This document shows, piece after piece, positions 60,015 to 64,000 of a stretch of 64,000 nt of DNA (position 1 is its first letter; each line of letters opens with the position of its first letter). Made by a program: the position numbers and the translations under genes. Under the pieces are notes generated by a model that saw only the letters and a program-made list of their open reading frames with translations, was not told where the DNA came from and searched no databases. The stretch spans positions 586,867 through 650,866 of the forward strand of contig CAUJNA010003013.1 of assembly GCA_963377175.1 (NCBI GenBank). Direction: 5' to 3'. This DNA is from Effrenium voratum. Lineage: Eukaryota > Sar > Dinophyceae > Suessiales > Symbiodiniaceae.

Positions 60015-60110
60015 GTTGCGGGGTGGCGACACTGCCGACGCTGCCGGGATGCTGGGTTTTTGCAGAGTTTTGAGCCTTCCCCCAACTCGAGCTCCTATGG
60101 CCGCGTCCGC
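60015..60110 (+). repeat. Shared cassette, second copy
   Basis: CGACGCTGCCGGGATGCTGG, TTTTTGCAGAGTTTTGAGCC, TTCCCCCAACTCGAGCTCCT, ATGGCC. Homologous to 52,655-52,745. Confidence 0.75.
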
Positions 60111-60114
60111 AAAC

Positions 60115-61345
60115 GTTTCCCGCAAAGCAGTATGGGTGAGAAATCGCATCTCGAGCAAAAAAACATGGTCGTCCAAATCAGACCACGTCCAACCGTCCTG
60201 TTTCGCGGGCAAATCAGTGCGGGTAAGAAAGCGCAGCGCGTCGAACAACTCAGGCTGGGTAAGAAAAGAACCCGGCCTGTTTCTTGGTCAGAATCAGGAC
60301 CGGCAAGAATCAGGGTATAAAGAATCGCAGCTCGTCCGACCCGTCCTGTTTCACAGAAAACAGGGCGGGTGAGAAATCACGGCTGGTCCAACCCGTCCCG
60401 CTTCTCCGGCGAATCAAAACGGCCAAAAAATCACAGCTCGACAAGGGCTGTGCGGTTTCCTGGCCAAATCACAGGTAAAAAGCACGCAAGAAACCATAGC
60501 TGGCCCAACCTTTACTGTTTCCCGGCTCGCGTTTCAGAACTTGCCCAACCCGCCCTATTACTCTTGTTCGTCGAACCCGTCCAATTTTTCGAGGAAATCG
60601 CAGCCCGTCCTGCTATCAGGACCCGGAATAACTACTGCTAATTAAGAACTGTGATGCAATGCAGCCGCTTTCCGAGCTAATGCGAGGACAAGCAAAAGCA
60701 CCGCCCACTCCTAGTTGAGTGTGAAGGAAAAGCGCGCCCTGTTTTTTGAGCAAATCACGCCCGTCCTGTTTTTCAGGCAAATCAGGACAGGCTCAGGAAA
60801 GCAAAAACGTCGTCCACCCCACTCCCCCAGTTGAGCCTGAAGGAAAAGCATTGCTCGTCCAACCAGTCCTGTTTTCGAGCAGATCAGGGCGGGAAAGAAA
60901 TAGCTTGCCCAGCCGGCCCACCCCGTCCTGTTTTCCCGGCAACTCGGACAAGCAAAAACATCGTCCACTCCAGTCCAACCCATCCTGTTTTTCAATTCAG
61001 GATGGGCTTGCCGTGTCCAACCCGTCCATCAGAACGGGCTCAGCACAAGCAAAAACGTCGCCATTGCACCCCTGGTTTGGGCCTGAAGGAAAAAGCGTTG
61101 CTCGTCCAACTTGTCCAGCCGGCCCAACCCGTCCTGTTTTCCATGCAAACTCAAGGAAAAAGTATCGCTCGTCCAACCAGTCCTTTTTGAGCAAAATCAA
61201 GACGGGCACAAAGCCAGCTCGTCCAGGCTCAGGGCAAGCAAAACATCGTCCACTCCTAGCTCCCCTGAAGGAAAAAGTATGGCTCGCCCAACCCCTGCTT
61301 TTTTCAAGCAAACCAAACAGCTTGTCCAGCCAATACGCAAATCAG
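60115..61345. repeat. Minisatellite (CGTCCAACCCGTCCTGTTTT)
   Basis: About 14 variable units with CGTCCAACCCGTCCTGTTTT, then a GGCAAATCAGGACGGGC-like module and AAGAAATCGCAGCT or AAAAGCATTGCT. The unit is about 60-110 bp and degenerate. Ser/Pro/Lys-rich frames of 100-250 codons are artefacts. Confidence 0.88.
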
Positions 61346-61499
61346 GACTAGAATCGGCTAGGGCTGGGACCAGGGGAAACCAGGAATCCATCCGGGGTTC
61401 ACAGCGAACGCAAACAAAAACAACAAATACCACGCTACTCCGCTCTGCAGTGAGCTTGAGAAGAGGAAGCAGAGAGGCTGGGCGGATTCTAGAAGTGAT

Positions 61500-61860
61500 T
61501 CGGAAATGCGCGCGCGTACGCGTGTCCGCGCGCCCGCCTCTCCGCGCGTACGCCCGCGCGCCCGCGCGTGCGACCCGCACACACCCGCGCACGCACCTGG
61601 TCGCCCGGCGAGCATGCGCGCGCACCTCGCGCGCACGCACGCAGGCGCGCCTCCCCCGCACGGCCGCGCGCGCCCGCGCACAACGGACGCGCGCCCCACG
61701 CACCCTGCGCGCACGCGCGCGCGCGCGCCCCGCGCTCACGCACGCGTGCCCTGCGCGTACGCACGCGCGCCCCGCGCGTACGTGCGCGTGCGCCCCGCAC
61801 GCATGCACGCGCGCGCGTGCGCGCCCTACACGTGCGCATATTCAGATCCTCCTCACACAG
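61500..61860. repeat. CG/ACGC-rich low-complexity tract
   Basis: Dense CGCGCGC, GCGTACGCA and CACGCGCGC sequence over 350 bp. The right edge, CAGGCCCCTTGGACTTAGCT then AACTTAAGAG, resembles the inverted left edge of 55,005. All frames are open and artefactual. Confidence 0.85.
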
Positions 61861-61924
61861 GCCCCTTGGACTTAGCTAACTTAAGAGTTTTCACACACAT
61901 GTACATGTATATGTCCATATTATC

Positions 61925-63136
61925 GTGCAACAGGTAGGCGCTCCGGTGCCGCTCCTGTGGACTAGCTCCATGCATCAAGCGCAGGCAGAGAAGATTCTCC
62001 ATGCACTCCAACGCCGGCGGCCGTGTCCAGTAAACAAAGTTGTTTGGTGCTGCTCAAAGCCAGTTCGACCCCAATTTTCCTGCAAAATGGTACACGGCAC
62101 GGAGTTTCAGATTTCCATGTTGGGCGCACATTCGTGCAGGGCCGTGGAGTGAGACGTGACTCCAAGGCCACAGCGCCGGAACATGTTTCGGGCGCTTCTG
62201 AAAAGAGCCTGAAAACAATACTCATGCAAAAGCCAGGTTCTGCTTGCAGTTTGCAGTTGTCGCCTACTTCTCGACCGGACATGTCGTAGAGGCCGGTCAT
62301 ATGTAGATAGTTTGTTTGCGCTTGAGCCAGCCTGAAAAGCAGCAACCAGCCAGCGTCCTTCGACATGGTGCTGCTCTGCAAAGGGTTCCTCAAAGAGGGC
62401 TCCTTTGCAAGCTTGCTTCAGCTGAGCCACAATCAACAATTGAGTGCTTGAAGCTTGGTAGGAGGCAGGCCCAGCCACATTTCTTGGGCATACCAGGCAG
62501 GTGTGGGTTGTGACTCAGATGACGAGTGGTTTAGCACGACGCGTCCTCTCCAATTGCAGCCAGCGAGGCTCTTGGCCAAAGAAGTTGCGGGCGCCCGAAA
62601 CATTGAAATTTGCCACCTCGATGCTGCGAACATGATCGGGACCCTCCTTCCAGGTTTGCATTTGATTGCTGGCAGGTTGGGCTATGTTCAGTGCCGGCTT
62701 TTGGCTGCCTTTGGGCAACACGGAAAAGGCGGGTTTTGCCACATTTGACCACATGAATGCAGCCTTTCCCAACAGGATTCACGCTGCCCCGAACACTGCC
62801 TACAAGGCGTCACTGGCAAGAGCCTGTCAGAAGGGAATCTATGTGGCCTGCCAAAAGCAGCCAGTTGGAAACAGAAGTGTGTGCTGCTTGGATGGATTTT
62901 GCGTGCGCTTTGCACAGTGCCCGCTTCCTTCATTATAGGCAGTGGACCATGGAGAAACTGAATTCTGGCCATGTGCTCTGAACCGAAGTTGCCATGGCCG
63001 AAGGCGCCCACACACGGCTCGCCGCGCAGCGGAGAGCGCAGAAAATCAGACTGATCAGGACCTGAGCAGCGCAGCGTTTTACAAGCTTATGTTGTTCTCC
63101 TGTGTGTTCTCCGAAGCAAGACAACGGCAAGGCTAG
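61925..63136 (+). CDS. Coding-like patch: several candidate exons, strand not settled
   Basis: Plus-strand candidates: SSMHQAQAEKILHALQRRRP to a CCA|GTAAAC donor (about 62,030); NQPASFDMVLLCKGFLKEGS then FASLLQLSHNQQLSA to TGA (62341-62451); LLAKEVAGARNIEICHLDAA then NMIGTLLPGLHLIAGRLGYV (62,455-62,748); FDHMNAAFPNRIHAAPNTAY then KASLARACQKGIYVACQ (to 62,938); AAESAENQTDQDLSSAAFYK to 63,136. Minus-strand frames are also protein-like, notably 62,107-62,478 (LIVAQLKQACKGALFEEPFA) and 62,688-63,011. The patch is free of repeats. No family is recognised. Confidence 0.4.
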
Positions 63137-63425
63137 ACTTTGTGATGTTGCAAAGTATTCACCTCCAGTAAACACTAAATGCTCAGAGTTGGCCGGCTTG
63201 AGCCGGAAAGTTCCTCCTGTTCGCTTTGGGCAGTGGCTTCTTCGCCTTCCACCAGCCGTCTTCGCGGGTCATCGCGAGCCACATGGGCAGTGATGGAGAT
63301 AAAGGGGCGAGACATCTGCCTTCCGATTGTATCGCTGGCTCCTTCGAAACTTCATGACTGGGCCGTATGAAGCCTGTCCCGACACCTGTTTTCATCTGCT
63401 GTGTGTAGCTCGGGTCGGTTTGTCT
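63137..63425. other. No gene supported
   Basis: Mixed sequence with three overlapping open frames of about 60-70 codons and no clear splice borders. Confidence 0.35.
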
Positions 63426-63640
63426 GTCTTTTGGTTTGTTCGCCTGTCTGGTCTGTTTGTTTGTTCGGTTGCCTGCCTCCCTGCCTGCCTGTCCTTGTTT
63501 TCGGCCATCTGTTGTCTGTTTGTCAGTCTGTCAGTCAGTCTGTCAGTCAGTCTGTCAGTCAGTCTGTCAGCCTGTAGTTAGTCAGTCTGTCAGCTCGTTT
63601 GTCCGTCTGCCAGTCTGTCTGTGAGTTTACTTCTCTGCCT
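63426..63640. repeat. CTGT/CAGT tetranucleotide repeat
   Basis: TTTGTCAGTCTGTCAGTCAG and neighbouring TGCCTGCCTCCCTGCCTGCC. An imperfect tetranucleotide tract. Confidence 0.92.
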
Positions 63641-63659
63641 GTCTGACTGCGCCCGTGCG

Positions 63660-64000
63660 GGCGGCTTGCTGCTGCTGCTGTTGCTGTTGCAGTTGTCGTT
63701 GTTGCTGCTGTTGTTGCGGTGTCCGTTGCTGCTGCTGTCGCTTTGCTGCTGCTGCGTTGCTGTTTCTGTTGGTGTGGCTGTCACTGTTGTTGTCGTTGGT
63801 GTTGTTGGTGTTGATGATGCCGATGTTGTTCTTGATCATCTTCCTGCTCTCGCTCTTGTTCTTGTTGCTAGTTTTGGTGTTTGTGTCGTTGTTGCTGTCG
63901 TTGCTGTCGTTGTTTGTTGCTGTCGCTGTTGTCGTTGTTTTTTCGGTCTTGTCGGTGTTGTCTGTGTCGTCGGTAATGTTGGTGGCAGCGGTGTCATTGT
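63660..64000. repeat. GTT/GCT trinucleotide-rich tract to window end
   Basis: GCTGCTGCTGCTGTTGCTGT grading into TTGTTGCTGTCG and GTTGTCGTTG units. The minus strand reads poly-Gln/Asn. The tract runs off the window. Confidence 0.9.

Noticed and set aside
61111..61875. 254-codon plus frame and about 200-codon minus frames near 61.2-61.8 kb
   Set aside because: They combine the CGTCCAACC minisatellite with the CG-rich tract and have no independent protein character.

Overview
This is nuclear DNA of a complex eukaryotic protist, not bacterial or viral. It has no long conserved gene, no operons and no rRNA. Short open stretches are bounded by GT/GC...AG splice-like sites, and tandem repeats are abundant. 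A dinoflagellate or another large-genome alga is my best guess. The evidence is two decayed copies of a Ty1/copia-type retrotransposon whose RNase H end reads like the dinoflagellate type, GC-AG donor candidates, and low gene density. This rests on remembered family features, not a search.

Layout. 1-12,018: mostly non-coding, with several coiled-coil or charged exon candidates (1.2-5.2 kb, 7.3 kb, 11.4 kb), an inverted pair of related exons (3.0 and 3.3 kb), minisatellites and ATC/GAT-rich tracts. 12,019-27,206 and 28,877-44,899: a direct tandem segmental duplication (copies A and B), collinear and roughly 95% identical by eye, separated by 1.7 kb of unique sequence. 44,900-54,260: unique sequence with scattered, often frameshifted coding remnants. 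54,260-64,000: almost entirely simple repeats, minisatellites and GC-rich inverted-repeat elements, with one coding-like patch at 61.9-63.1 kb.

The duplication is the main structure. Each copy holds, in order: a dispersed-repeat head, a GC-rich minisatellite, a 14-bp repeat array, exon candidates of an Ala/Gln/Lys-rich multi-exon gene, a copia remnant with a CT microsatellite inside the reverse-transcriptase frame, an acidic open frame, and a CACGTCA minisatellite where homology ends. Copy A alone carries a 2.3-kb element with terminal inverted repeats inside a TA tract. Copy B alone carries a 3.2-kb block containing a 1.24-kb foldback element, a poly-A tract, a 14-bp array and a tRNA-like sequence. 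The paired exon candidates differ mostly by amino-acid-changing substitutions and by frameshifts, so at least one copy, probably both, is decaying. Three candidate introns of only 36-40 nt have identical lengths in both copies, and two donors switch between GT and GC.

No complete, confidently functional gene can be named. Gene symbols are left empty on purpose, and most coding calls are single-exon hypotheses.
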